A stretch of DNA of 64,000 nt from Gluconacetobacter tumulisoli (GTDB taxonomy: Bacteria > Pseudomonadota > Alphaproteobacteria > Acetobacterales > Acetobacteraceae), in the NCBI RefSeq assembly GCF_014174155.1, contig NZ_JABEQM010000009.1, forward strand, positions 62,001-126,000, written 5' to 3'. Both the position numbers and the translations under genes were made by a program. Numbering within the stretch: the first letter of the stretch is position 1; each line of letters opens with the position of its first letter. The notes under the pieces are model-generated. The model saw nothing but the letters and a program-made list of their open reading frames with translations, did not search any database and was not told the origin of the DNA. This document shows, in pieces, positions 45,551 through 54,757 of the stretch.

Positions 45551-48310
45551 ATGCAAGCGGCTGCACGCGGCAGGCATCGTCACACCGACCCCCATACTCT
45601 CCCACGACGCGGTCCCGGCCGACGGCGCGGAATGCGCGCCCTGCTGCTGCTGGCATGCGTGGCCCTGCTGCTTCCGCTCGCATCCGGCCGGGCACAATCG
45701 CCCGCCCCAGACGCACCCGCCACCGCAACGCCGGACCAGACCCAAACGGACAGGGCCCCAACGGACCGGGCCCAGATGGACCGAGCCCAAATGGATCAGG
45801 CGCGTATCCGGCACCTGGTCGGAACGTTGAGCGATCCGGACCGCCGGGCGGCTTTCCTCCAGGACCTGCGCACGCTCGGTGACCTGCCGGACCCGGCCCT
45901 CCTCCACGACGCGCCGGTGGTCGCGGCGGCCCCCACCCGGGGCTCCGCCACATCCGCTCCCGCCGCCTCCGCATCGGCGGCACCCGCTGTCCCGCCATCC
46001 GCCGCCCCGGTCCGCGCCACGCCCACCCCGACCGCCGCTCCGACCGCTCCCCCGGCCGGCGCCACCACCGCAACGCCGCCCGCCACAGACCGGATCGCGC
46101 TGGCCCCGGGCAGCCTCGGCGCCGAAATGCTGACGGGGCTGACCGGTGTCGCCCTGACCGTCGGCCAGAGGGTCAGGACGTTCGGCGCCCTGTTCGTCGA
46201 CCTGCGCGATGTCGGGACATGGTTCGGCCACATGGTCCGCCATCCCGGGTCGCGCGCCTTCCTGACCGGCCTGTCCTGGCGGCTGGCGCTGGTCATGCTG
46301 GCCGGGATCGTGGTGGAACGCGTCCTGTCCATTCCCCTGGCACGGCGGGTACGGCGGCTGGACGCCCGTCTGGCGACCCGCCTCCCGGCGCCCCCGCCGG
46401 CGTCGCCTCCCCCACCCGCGCCCCTGCCGGCCCCCGCCGCGCCGCGCCAGCCCGGCGAGACCGGCGCCCTGGCGAACGCTGGCCCGGACGCCCGTCCCGA
46501 CCCCGACGGCAATGCGGACCGGGCGGCGGCGGCCCAGCGCGAACGTGACGCCCGTCTGCGGCGGCGTACGGCCCGGGCGCTGCGGCTGACCCCATGGGTC
46601 GCCCTGCGGCTGGTGCTGGACCTGCTGCCGCCGGCGGCGTTCTTCGGCATCGCCAACCTGGCCGCCCCGGCCCTGGTGGACCAGCCCCGCGTGCTGGCCG
46701 TCATCCTGATCGTCGCGGACGCCTATGTCATCGCCCGGCTGGTGACCGTCGTGCTGGACGCCCTGCTGTCGCCCCGCCTGCCGCACCTGCGCCCCCTGCC
46801 CCTGCGGGACGAGACGGCGGGCATCCTGGCCTGGTGGATGACGGCCCTGGCGCTGGTGCCCATCATCGCCCTGTGCGTCGCCGATGCGGGCCAGGTGCTG
46901 GACCTGCCCGATCGCGGACAGGATGCGATCGGGCGGCTGATCGTCCTGGTGGAACATGTGCTGTTCGCCATCCTGATCGTCCGGGTCAGGCGGCCGGTGG
47001 CCAACGTCCTGCGTCCCCTGCGGCAGATCCACCCGCGGCTGGCCAACAGCGTCTTCGACGGGCTGGCCGACCGCTGGTGGATCGTGGCGCTGGTGCTGGA
47101 TTTCGCGCTGTGGCTGGTCTGGGCCGCGCAGATCCCCGACGGCTACCTGCGGGTCTGGCGCCTGTCCCTGACCGCTGCCGCCATCCTGGTCGCCTTCCGC
47201 GTGCTGGCCATCCTGCTGTTCGGCCTGCTGGACCGGACGTTCCGGCCACGCCCCGACACGGACGGCCATCTGTCCGACCTGTCGCGGCGCGGCGCACGCT
47301 ACTATCCCTTTGCCCGGCGTGGCCTGGCCTGGGCGCTGGCGGCCGCGGGGCTGGTCGCGCTGCTGCAGGCGTGGGGGATGCCGGCGTTCCAGTGGTTCGG
47401 CGACGGCCGCATCGGCCGGCGCCTGGTCTCCGCGGCCAGCACCATCCTGGTGGCGCTCGCGGTCGGCGTGGCGGTCTGGGAATATGTCAACGCGGTGCTG
47501 GACCGCCAGATCACACGCTATACCACCAGCGACCAGGGCCTGCGGGCCATGCGGCTGCGCACCCTGTCGCCCATCCTGCGGACGGTGCTTCTGGTCTGCC
47601 TGATCATCGTGGTGGCCATGACGATGCTCAGCCAGATCGGCCTGAACATCGCGCCGCTGCTGGCGGGCGCCGGGATCATCGGCGTGGCGGTGGGCTTCGG
47701 CTCGCAGAAGCTGGTGCAGGATTTCATCACCGGCATCTTCCTGCTGCTGGAAAACGCGATGGAGGTCGGCGACTGGGTTACCGCCGGCGGCCTGTCCGGG
47801 TCGGTGGAAACCCTGTCGATCCGCACCCTGCGCCTGCGCGCGGCCGACGGATCGGTCCACATCATCCCCTTCAGCGCCGTGTCGACCGTGACCAACACCA
47901 ATCGCGGTCTGGGCAACGCCGCCGTCAGCGTGGACATCGCCCCCGATCAGGACGCCGACCACGCGGGCGCGGTGCTGAAGGACATCGTCGCCGGCATGCG
48001 CCAGGACCCGGCCTTCGCGCCCGGCATGCTGGGCGACCTGGAATACTGGGGCGTCAACGCGGTGTCGGCCCAGGCTGTCACCCTGGCCGGACAGGTGCGC
48101 TGCACCGACACCGCCCGCTGGGGCGTGCAGCGCGAATTCAACCGTCGCCTGGTCCAGCGCTTCACGCAGGAAGGCATCCGCCTGGCCCGCCCGGTCAGCA
48201 CGGTGGAACTCCTTCCCCCGCCGGCCTCTCCCACGGCAGCCTCACCCCCAGCAGCCTCTCCTGCGCCGGCCGTTCCCCCGGCCAACCCTCCAGCCGCTCC
48301 GCCGGCCTGA
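45551..48310 (+). CDS. Large MscS-family mechanosensitive channel (YbiO-like)
   Basis: ATG 45551 follows a strong AGGAGG site; the frame is open further upstream without signal. The 919-aa protein has a signal peptide (MRALLLLACVALLLPLASGRA, within residues 27-50) and a low-complexity Ala/Pro region. Short DRAPT/DRAQM repeats lie near residue 66. Several added membrane helices precede the core channel region at about residues 690-745 (APLLAGAGIIGVAVGFGSQKLVQDFITGIFLLLENAMEVGDWV), whose Gly/Ala-rich pore helix and beta domain are typical MscS. It opens under membrane tension to release solutes. It ends in a Pro/Ala tail. Confidence 0.88.
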   Translation: MQAAARGRHRHTDPHTLPRRGPGRRRGMRALLLLACVALLLPLASGRAQSPAPDAPATATPDQTQTDRAPTDRAQMDRAQMDQARIRHLVGTLSDPDRRAAFLQDLRTLGDLPDPALLHDAPVVAAAPTRGSATSAPAASASAAPAVPPSAAPVRATPTPTAAPTAPPAGATTATPPATDRIALAPGSLGAEMLTGLTGVALTVGQRVRTFGALFVDLRDVGTWFGHMVRHPGSRAFLTGLSWRLALVMLAGIVVERVLSIPLARRVRRLDARLATRLPAPPPASPPPPAPLPAPAAPRQPGETGALANAGPDARPDPDGNADRAAAAQRERDARLRRRTARALRLTPWVALRLVLDLLPPAAFFGIANLAAPALVDQPRVLAVILIVADAYVIARLVTVVLDALLSPRLPHLRPLPLRDETAGILAWWMTALALVPIIALCVADAGQVLDLPDRGQDAIGRLIVLVEHVLFAILIVRVRRPVANVLRPLRQIHPRLANSVFDGLADRWWIVALVLDFALWLVWAAQIPDGYLRVWRLSLTAAAILVAFRVLAILLFGLLDRTFRPRPDTDGHLSDLSRRGARYYPFARRGLAWALAAAGLVALLQAWGMPAFQWFGDGRIGRRLVSAASTILVALAVGVAVWEYVNAVLDRQITRYTTSDQGLRAMRLRTLSPILRTVLLVCLIIVVAMTMLSQIGLNIAPLLAGAGIIGVAVGFGSQKLVQDFITGIFLLLENAMEVGDWVTAGGLSGSVETLSIRTLRLRAADGSVHIIPFSAVSTVTNTNRGLGNAAVSVDIAPDQDADHAGAVLKDIVAGMRQDPAFAPGMLGDLEYWGVNAVSAQAVTLAGQVRCTDTARWGVQREFNRRLVQRFTQEGIRLARPVSTVELLPPPASPTAASPPAASPAPAVPPANPPAAPPA

Positions 48311-48460
48311 CCCTCGTCCTCTCCCGGCGGAACGACGCGGCGCGGCGCAACCCGCCGCGCATCCGGCGCGTTGCCCCCCGGACATGCACGCCAGACGCCC
48401 CGCCCGACCGGTCGGCCCTCGGATCGCCTCCCCGCTCCGGCCGGGGCGGCGGCACGGCGC

Positions 48461-50773
48461 ATGAGGGGCGCGGCACACCCTTCCCTGCCGCGCAGGCCTC
48501 CCTCGCGCCTGGCCCGGATCCTGGACCTGGCCGCCCTGGCGCTGATCTGCGTGCTGGTGGTCCTGCCCTGGTCGTGGGACTGGTTCGTGCCGCTGATCGA
48601 GGACCGGGCGACCGGTCTGCTGGACCGCGAAACCACGATCACCCACCTGCATATCCTGCCCGGACGCGTCGTCACCGCCACCCTCGACGACCTGGTCATC
48701 GAGCAGCCCTGGGGGTTCGAGGACCAGAGCCAGCCCTTCGCCACCGCGCGTCACGTCGTCATCTCGTTCGATCTCTGGACCTATCTGCGCCGGCGCAAGG
48801 CCTCCTTTCCCCTCGTCGCCTTCGACACGCTGCGGGTCAACCTCGCGCGTCGTGCCGACGGCACCGACAACATGATGGCCGGCCCGTCCCCCCGCGTCCC
48901 CAGGCGACCCGCCCTGCCGGATATCCGCGACCTGCGCGTCGAGGACGGCCAGCTGCAGTTCGTCGATGCCCCCCGCGGGGTGGACCTGACGCTGGCAGTG
49001 CACACCACCCCGCCGCGCGACGGGAACCATGACGGAGGCCGGGAGGCGGACCCTGACGACGGGGGCCGGATCGTCGCCGATCTGCAGGGCAGCTACGCCG
49101 GCCGGCCGGTCGAGGGGCATATCGTCGGCGGCGCGGTGCTGGCGCTGACGGATGCCGGCCGCCCCTATCCCGTCGACCTGACGATGCATGGCGGCCAGAC
49201 CCTGGCCGCGCTGGAGGGCACCCTCGTCAATCCGCTGGCCCTTGGCGGCGCGCATCTGTCGTTCCATCTATCCGGCCCCGACCTGTCCCTGCTGGGACCG
49301 CTGGCCGGCTTGGCGATCCCCCCGACGCCCGCCTATTCGACCGCCGGCACCCTGGATTACGACGGCGCCGCCCTGCGCCTGGGCAATATGCGTGCCAAGC
49401 TGGGATCGAGCGACCTCGACGGCGCCCTGCGCCTCGATTTCCACAGCCGCGTGCCCGCCCTGGACGCCGATCTGCAGTCCCGCCGCGTGGACCTGGCGGA
49501 CCTGGCCGGCCTCCTCGCCGCCGCCCGCGACGCGACCGACATCCCGCCGGACCTCTCGCTCGCCACGCCGATCCCCGTCGCCTGGCTGCACGCGATCGAG
49601 GCACGCCTGCGCTACCACGCGGCGCGCATCGACGGACCGGCCGCCACCCTGGACAGCGTCGAGGCCGACATCGCCCTGCATGGCGGCACGCTCGACATAA
49701 ACCGGCTGGCAGCCGGCCTCGATGGCGGCACGCTGGCCGGGGTGATGACCCTGGCCGCAACCGCCCCCCCCATCCCGGCTGGTCTCAGGACGCGGGTCCG
49801 CGTCGACGCCACGCATGTCGACCTCGCGCGCCTCATGCGGACGATCGCGAACGCGACCGACGGAGCCGATGCTCCGGCCGTCACGGGTGCCACGGGCATC
49901 GTCGGCGGCCATGCGCGCCTGGAGGCGACGGGGGCGTCGGCCGCCGGCCTGCTGGCGCACGGCAGCGGCCGGATGACGCTGGCGCTGGACCGCGGCGGCA
50001 ATCTGTTCGCCCTGCTGCCTGCCCTGCTGGGGCGGCCCATCGGCCGCACACTCCTGTCCGCGCTGGGATTTCCGAACCCGACCGACGCACGCTGCGTCAT
50101 CGCCGACCTGCCGCTGCATGACGGCCTGCTGTCGGTCGCCACGCTGCTGGAAACCGGCGCCGGCCGCACGCTGGGGCGCGGCACCGTCGACCTGCGCCGC
50201 GACACCCTCGACTATACGCTGGCGACGCAACCCGCCCATCCCCCGCCCAAACCCGGCGACGGGACGCAGATGGTGTCGTCCCCCTACATCGCCCGCCTCA
50301 CCGGCCCGCTGGCGAACCCGTCGATCCTGCCGGCGGCCGAGACCGTCACCCCTCCGACAACGACCGGGCCGGATCTCGCCGCCCTGACGCCGGCATTGCT
50401 GCCGGCCGTGCTGCCGATCGCGCCGACGACGACCCAGGCCGGCATCGACGCGACTTCGCCCTGCGCCCGCCTCCTCCGCGCCACCCTTTCCTCCCCAACC
50501 GCCGCCGCGCCACCGAAACCGCCGCAATCCACCCCCGCACCCCATCCGGCCCCGCCCAGGCCTGCGCCCGCCAGGCCAGTCGCGACCAAGCCCGGCCCCA
50601 CCAGACCGGCCCCCGCCCGGCAGGTCCATCATGCGCATGCCAAACCCCGGCGTCCCCCGCCCGTTCGCGCCAGGCCCAGGCCGTCCGACCCACACAGGCT
50701 GGATCCCTCCGAAATCCAGGCGATATGGCGGGCGAGGCAGCAACAGGCGCCGGAACCCAGCAACGTCCCCTGA
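48461..50773 (+). CDS. AsmA-family envelope protein
   Basis: A 770-aa protein. ATG 48461 precedes an N-terminal helix (ILDLAALALICVLVVLPWSWDW), after which the AsmA-like repeats of beta strands follow (GRVVTATLDDLVIEQPWGF, VAFDTLRVNLARRADGTDN, DLRVEDGQLQFVDAPRGVDL, then LDADLQSRRVDLADLAGLL). The C-terminal region (GRTLGRGTVDLRRDTLDYTLATQP) fits the family's final part, and the tail is Pro/Ala/Lys-rich. AsmA proteins span the periplasm from the inner membrane and help lipid transport or outer-membrane biogenesis. It lies 150 bp after the MscS-like gene in the same direction. Confidence 0.82.
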   Translation: MRGAAHPSLPRRPPSRLARILDLAALALICVLVVLPWSWDWFVPLIEDRATGLLDRETTITHLHILPGRVVTATLDDLVIEQPWGFEDQSQPFATARHVVISFDLWTYLRRRKASFPLVAFDTLRVNLARRADGTDNMMAGPSPRVPRRPALPDIRDLRVEDGQLQFVDAPRGVDLTLAVHTTPPRDGNHDGGREADPDDGGRIVADLQGSYAGRPVEGHIVGGAVLALTDAGRPYPVDLTMHGGQTLAALEGTLVNPLALGGAHLSFHLSGPDLSLLGPLAGLAIPPTPAYSTAGTLDYDGAALRLGNMRAKLGSSDLDGALRLDFHSRVPALDADLQSRRVDLADLAGLLAAARDATDIPPDLSLATPIPVAWLHAIEARLRYHAARIDGPAATLDSVEADIALHGGTLDINRLAAGLDGGTLAGVMTLAATAPPIPAGLRTRVRVDATHVDLARLMRTIANATDGADAPAVTGATGIVGGHARLEATGASAAGLLAHGSGRMTLALDRGGNLFALLPALLGRPIGRTLLSALGFPNPTDARCVIADLPLHDGLLSVATLLETGAGRTLGRGTVDLRRDTLDYTLATQPAHPPPKPGDGTQMVSSPYIARLTGPLANPSILPAAETVTPPTTTGPDLAALTPALLPAVLPIAPTTTQAGIDATSPCARLLRATLSSPTAAAPPKPPQSTPAPHPAPPRPAPARPVATKPGPTRPAPARQVHHAHAKPRRPPPVRARPRPSDPHRLDPSEIQAIWRARQQQAPEPSNVP

Positions 50774-50901
50774 TCCGCCCGTCGCGCGGATCGCCGCCGG
50801 CACGCATTTTCAAACAGCCGCCAAAAGCGGTATGTCGGGCGCGGAACGCCGGATGGGATCGCCGGCCCGCCCTCGACCCCGTTCCCCACGGATGCCGGCC
50901 C

Positions 50902-51753
50902 ATGACGCCAGACCACCTGACCGCCGGGATCTTCGCCGTCGTGCTGTTCGCAGCCACGATGCACGCGACATGGAATGCCATCGTCAAGGGCGGCCAGGAC
51001 AAGCTGATGGCCACCGCCCTGGTGACGGGGGCGGCCGGTATTATCGCGGCCGCGATCCTGCCGTTCCTGCACCAGCCGGCACGGGCCAGCTGGCCGTACA
51101 TCGCAACGTCCATGGTCTTGCAGATCTTCTATTACGCGCTGGTCGCCGGCGCCTATCGCGTGGCGGACATGGGCCGCGTCTATCCGCTGATGCGCGGCAC
51201 CGCCCCGGTGCTGGTGGCCTGCGCCGGCGCCCTGTGGGCGGGCATGGACCTGCCCGGCCCGGCTTGGGCGGGCATCGCGCTGATCTGTTCCGGGGTGCTG
51301 GCTCTGACCCTGGGGCGGCAGGATGACGGCGGCCGCACCGGCGTGACGATGGCGCTGCTGAACGCGGTGGTGATCGCGACCTATACGCTGGTCGACGGCA
51401 CCGGGGTCCGGCTGTCGGGCGCGCCGGCGGCCTATACGCTGTGGATCTTCCTCGCCTCCAGTCCGCCCCTGCTGGCCTGGATCGCGGCCACGCGCGGGGT
51501 GGGGGCGTTGCGCGCCCTGCGCGCCGGCCTGCTGCCCGGCCTGGCCGGCGGGGCCGGGACACTGGTGTCCTACGGACTGACGATGTGGGCGATGACCCGC
51601 GCGCCCATCGCCGTCATCGCCGCCCTGCGCGAGACCTCGATCGTCTTCGCAATGCTGATCGCCGCCGTGATCCTGCACGAACGGATCGGCCGCGCCCGCA
51701 TGGCCGCCGCCGCCGTGATCGCGACCGGCGCCATCGTGCTGCGCCTGGCATGA
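50902..51753 (+). CDS. DMT-superfamily (EamA-like) transporter
   Basis: A 283-aa protein with ten predicted helices and two EamA repeats. Features are [12 protein letters not shown] in helix 1, [29 protein letters not shown] around the first repeat end, and [33 protein letters not shown] in the second. The substrate is unknown; many family members export amino acids or metabolites. It overlaps the GNAT gene by four bases (ATGA), so the pair is likely coupled. Confidence 0.85.
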   Translation: MTPDHLTAGIFAVVLFAATMHATWNAIVKGGQDKLMATALVTGAAGIIAAAILPFLHQPARASWPYIATSMVLQIFYYALVAGAYRVADMGRVYPLMRGTAPVLVACAGALWAGMDLPGPAWAGIALICSGVLALTLGRQDDGGRTGVTMALLNAVVIATYTLVDGTGVRLSGAPAAYTLWIFLASSPPLLAWIAATRGVGALRALRAGLLPGLAGGAGTLVSYGLTMWAMTRAPIAVIAALRETSIVFAMLIAAVILHERIGRARMAAAAVIATGAIVLRLA

Positions 51754-52322
51754 CGCGGACGCCGTCCCCCCCGCCAGCGGCCGCACCGCGCCCCGCCCGC
51801 CCGGCGGACGCGCCCGGCCTGCCCGCAATCGAACGCTCGGCCGGCGCGTCGTTCCTGGCCCTGCCCGACCTGGCCTGGATCGCCGACCACGAGGTCATGC
51901 CCGCCGCCACCCATCTGGAAGCGATCGGCCAGGGCACCTGCTGGGTGACCGAGGACGCAGGCGGCCTCACCGGCTTCCTGACCGCCGGCACGGCGACCGA
52001 GGACGGGCCGCCCCCGCACGTCCCCGTCCTGCATATCTGGGAACTGTCGGTCCGCGCCGACCGCCAGGGGCGCGGCCTGGGCCGACGCCTGCTGGACCGC
52101 GCCGCGCGGCACGCGGCGGCCCACGGCCTGTCCGCCGTGACGCTGACCACCTTCCGCGACGTGCCCTGGAATGCCCCGTTCTACGCCCGCGCGGGCTTCG
52201 CCCTGCTGGACGGCGACACGCTGACCCCGCGCCTGCGCGCCATCCTGGCCGAGGAGGCCGCCCACGGCCTGTCCCGCCGCTGCGCCATGCGCCGCGCCAT
52301 CCTGCCAGGGCATTGCCCTTGA
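51750..52322 (+). CDS. GNAT-family N-acetyltransferase
   Basis: A 190-aa protein whose ATG overlaps the transporter stop. Acetyl-CoA-binding motif A is [26 protein letters not shown] (R-x-x-G-x-G), and motif B includes [13 protein letters not shown]. An N-terminal Pro/Ala-rich stretch precedes the domain. The acceptor is not known. Coupling with a DMT exporter suggests modification plus export of a small molecule, an inference. Confidence 0.85.
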   Translation: MTRTPSPPPAAAPRPARPADAPGLPAIERSAGASFLALPDLAWIADHEVMPAATHLEAIGQGTCWVTEDAGGLTGFLTAGTATEDGPPPHVPVLHIWELSVRADRQGRGLGRRLLDRAARHAAAHGLSAVTLTTFRDVPWNAPFYARAGFALLDGDTLTPRLRAILAEEAAHGLSRRCAMRRAILPGHCP

Positions 52323-52375
52323 CCCACCCAAGGGCCGGAACCATTCAGACCCACAACGACAAGGCGGATCCTCCG

Positions 52376-53206
52376 ATGCGAACCACGCTCTTCGACCTGC
52401 AGGCCATGAAGCAGGCGGGCCAGCGGATCGTCATGCTGACGGCCTACGACTTCCCCTCTGCCCGGCTGGCCGAACGGGCGGGGGTACCGATCCTGCTGGT
52501 CGGCGATTCGATGGGCATGGTCGTGTACGGCCACGATACCACCCTGCCCGTCACGCTGGACGAGATGATCCGCCACGCTGCAGCCGTGGTGCGGGGCACC
52601 GGCCGGGCCTTCGTCGTCGCCGACCTGCCGTTCCTGACCTACGCGACCGAGGCCGACGCCATCGCCGCCGCCCGCCGCATGATGCAGGAAGCCGGGGTCC
52701 AGGCCATAAAGCTGGAAGGCGGCGCCCCGATCGTTCCCACCGTCCGCCGCCTGACCGAACTGGGCGTGCCGGTGATGGGCCATCTGGGCCTGACGCCGCA
52801 GGCGCAGCACACGCTGGGCCTGCGCGTGCAGGCGAAACAGGCGGCCGAGGCCCGGCGGCTGCTGGCCGACGCCCTGGCGCTGGAGGCCGCGGGCGCCTTC
52901 GCCCTGGTGCTGGAACTGGTGCCCGCCCCGCTGGCGGCGGCGGTATCGCAGCGGCTGCGGATCCCCGTGATCGGCATCGGCGCGGGCGCGGGCTGCGACG
53001 GGCAGGTGCAGGTGTGGCACGACGTGCTGGGCCTGTATGACGGCAAATCGCCCCGCCACGCCCGCCGCTATGCCGAAATCGGCACGGCGATCGAGACCGC
53101 CCTGCGCCAGTATGTGGACGAGGTCCGGTCCGGCACCTTCCCCACCCCCGCCCACAGCGCCCGGATGGAGCAGGAGGAACTGGATCGCGCCCTGGGTGAA
53201 GACTGA
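52376..53206 (+). CDS. panB: 3-methyl-2-oxobutanoate hydroxymethyltransferase PanB
   Basis: A 276-aa PanB with ATG 52376; the frame runs upstream without family sequence. Signatures are [66 protein letters not shown] and [25 protein letters not shown]. It adds a hydroxymethyl group from methylene-THF to 3-methyl-2-oxobutanoate, the first committed step of pantothenate and CoA synthesis, in the cytoplasm. Other pan genes are not adjacent. Confidence 0.96.
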   Translation: MRTTLFDLQAMKQAGQRIVMLTAYDFPSARLAERAGVPILLVGDSMGMVVYGHDTTLPVTLDEMIRHAAAVVRGTGRAFVVADLPFLTYATEADAIAAARRMMQEAGVQAIKLEGGAPIVPTVRRLTELGVPVMGHLGLTPQAQHTLGLRVQAKQAAEARRLLADALALEAAGAFALVLELVPAPLAAAVSQRLRIPVIGIGAGAGCDGQVQVWHDVLGLYDGKSPRHARRYAEIGTAIETALRQYVDEVRSGTFPTPAHSARMEQEELDRALGED

Positions 53207-53475
53207 AGGCCTTCCGGAAGTCGCCCCGCCGGCAATCCTGGCGGCCGCCCCACCCGGACACCCGAAGGGATGCAAGGGCCAAGGTCCTTGCCGGGTCCGG
53301 ACCAGGGCCGGCCTTTCCACGCTCCACGCCCCCCGGCCATCCGCTCCCGGGCGCCGATCGTTCCGGCCCATCACCGGAAATAACTCGTTCGCCGCCGCCC
53401 TTTCGGGCTGTATGTTCCGGGCCGGGTCCATTATATCGGACGTCCGCGATATCGGGATGGTGGCAGACTTCATAC
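53207..53475. other. Intergenic region upstream of acetyltransferase-like gene
   Basis: No gene recognised. It contains an ATATCG/CGATAT dyad (53433-53452), too weak to assign. Confidence 0.4.
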
Positions 53476-54741
53476 ATGCAGATTGAACGTTCTTCTGCCC
53501 TGGCGGCGACCCTCGACACATCATCCGCCGCCCCCGACACGTCCTTACCCGGCATTTCGGCGCCTGCCGCGCCCGCTACGCCCGCGCCTTCGGCGCCCGT
53601 CACGATCGTGCCCGTCGAGGGCAAGCGCCTGCTCTCGGTTTTCGTCACCCTGCCGCGACGGCTCTATGCGGGCCAGCCCGGATATGTCCCGCCGCTGGAC
53701 ATGGAACAGCGCGACCTGGTGGATCCCAGGAAGAACGCGTTCTTCCGGCGCGGTCGCGCGCGCTTCTTCCTGGCGATGCGCGACGGCCGGCCGGTCGGCC
53801 GTGTCTCCGCGCAGATCGACGATCTGGTGGAACCGCGCGAGGGCGAAAAGATCGGCTTCTTCGGCGCGCTGGACGCCATCGACGATGCCGCCGTGGTGAC
53901 CGCCCTGCTGGATGCCGCCTGCACATGGCTGCGCGCCCAGGGGGCACGGGCGGCGCGCGGCCCGTTCCTGCTGAACTATAACGGCGAGTACGGCCTGATG
54001 GTGGAAGGGCAGCAGATGCCCCCCATGGTGGCCATGCCGTGGCACCCGCACTGGCTGCCGCCACTGGTCGAGGCCTGCGGCTTCGCCAAGGCGATGGACG
54101 TGGTGGCCTACCAGATGCGGATGGGGCCGGAGGCCGAGGCCGCGCTGCCCCTGCCGTCGGGCCTGCGCCTGGGCGAGGGCAGGCTGGGCACCGTGACCAC
54201 GCGGGGCCTGCGCAAGGGCCGCCTGGCCGAGGACGCCGAGATCCTGCGCCGCCTGTACAACGACGCCTGGCGTCGAAGCTGGGGCGCCGTCGACCTGACG
54301 CGCGAGGACATCACCGCCCTGGTCGCGCAGATGAAGCCCCTGCTGCGCCCCGAGCACTACGTGCTGATCGAACAGAAGGGCGAGCCCGTGGCAGTGGCCC
54401 TGGTGGTGCCCAACATCTACGACATCGTCGGCGACCTGGGCGGCGCGCCGTCGCCGATCGGCTGGATCCGGCTGGCGACGCGGCTGCTGCGCCATCGCTT
54501 CCATTCCGCCCGCGTCATCCTGCTGGGCGTCAGCAAGGACCTGGAAGGCACGGCGCTGGGTGCCATCCTGCCGGCGCTGATCATCGGCGAACTGATGCGC
54601 CGGGGCCGCACGCTGCCCTATCGCATGATCGAACTGGGCTGGATCCTGGAAACCAACATGCCGATGCGCCGCCTGATCGAACGCATCGTGCCCGAACCGT
54701 GCAAGCGCCACCGGGTCTACGAAAAACCCCTGACGCCCTGA
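53476..54741 (+). CDS. GNAT-like acetyltransferase of the YghO type
   Basis: A 421-aa protein with a low-complexity Ala/Pro N-terminus (residues 10-45) followed by a large acyltransferase-like domain. Segments are LYAGQPGYVPPLDMEQRDLVDPRKN, RFFLAMRDGRPVGRVSAQID and RGPFLLNYNGEYGLMVEG, the last near the middle. The C-terminal half is a second GNAT-like lobe ending in TLPYRMIELGWILETNMPMRRLIERI. It resembles the YghO-like family of GNAT-fold proteins, whose function is largely unknown. No strong ribosome site precedes ATG 53476. Confidence 0.72.
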   Translation: MQIERSSALAATLDTSSAAPDTSLPGISAPAAPATPAPSAPVTIVPVEGKRLLSVFVTLPRRLYAGQPGYVPPLDMEQRDLVDPRKNAFFRRGRARFFLAMRDGRPVGRVSAQIDDLVEPREGEKIGFFGALDAIDDAAVVTALLDAACTWLRAQGARAARGPFLLNYNGEYGLMVEGQQMPPMVAMPWHPHWLPPLVEACGFAKAMDVVAYQMRMGPEAEAALPLPSGLRLGEGRLGTVTTRGLRKGRLAEDAEILRRLYNDAWRRSWGAVDLTREDITALVAQMKPLLRPEHYVLIEQKGEPVAVALVVPNIYDIVGDLGGAPSPIGWIRLATRLLRHRFHSARVILLGVSKDLEGTALGAILPALIIGELMRRGRTLPYRMIELGWILETNMPMRRLIERIVPEPCKRHRVYEKPLTP

Positions 54742-54757
54742 TCGCGCGAAGGACGCC

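Noticed and set aside
45548-47962. 804-aa minus-strand open frame opposite the MscS-like gene
   Set aside because: Antisense shadow, Gln/Gly/Arg-rich without domains.
53433-53452. ATATCG/CGATAT dyad upstream of the YghO-like gene
   Set aside because: Arms are only six bases and there is no regulator nearby to match it to.
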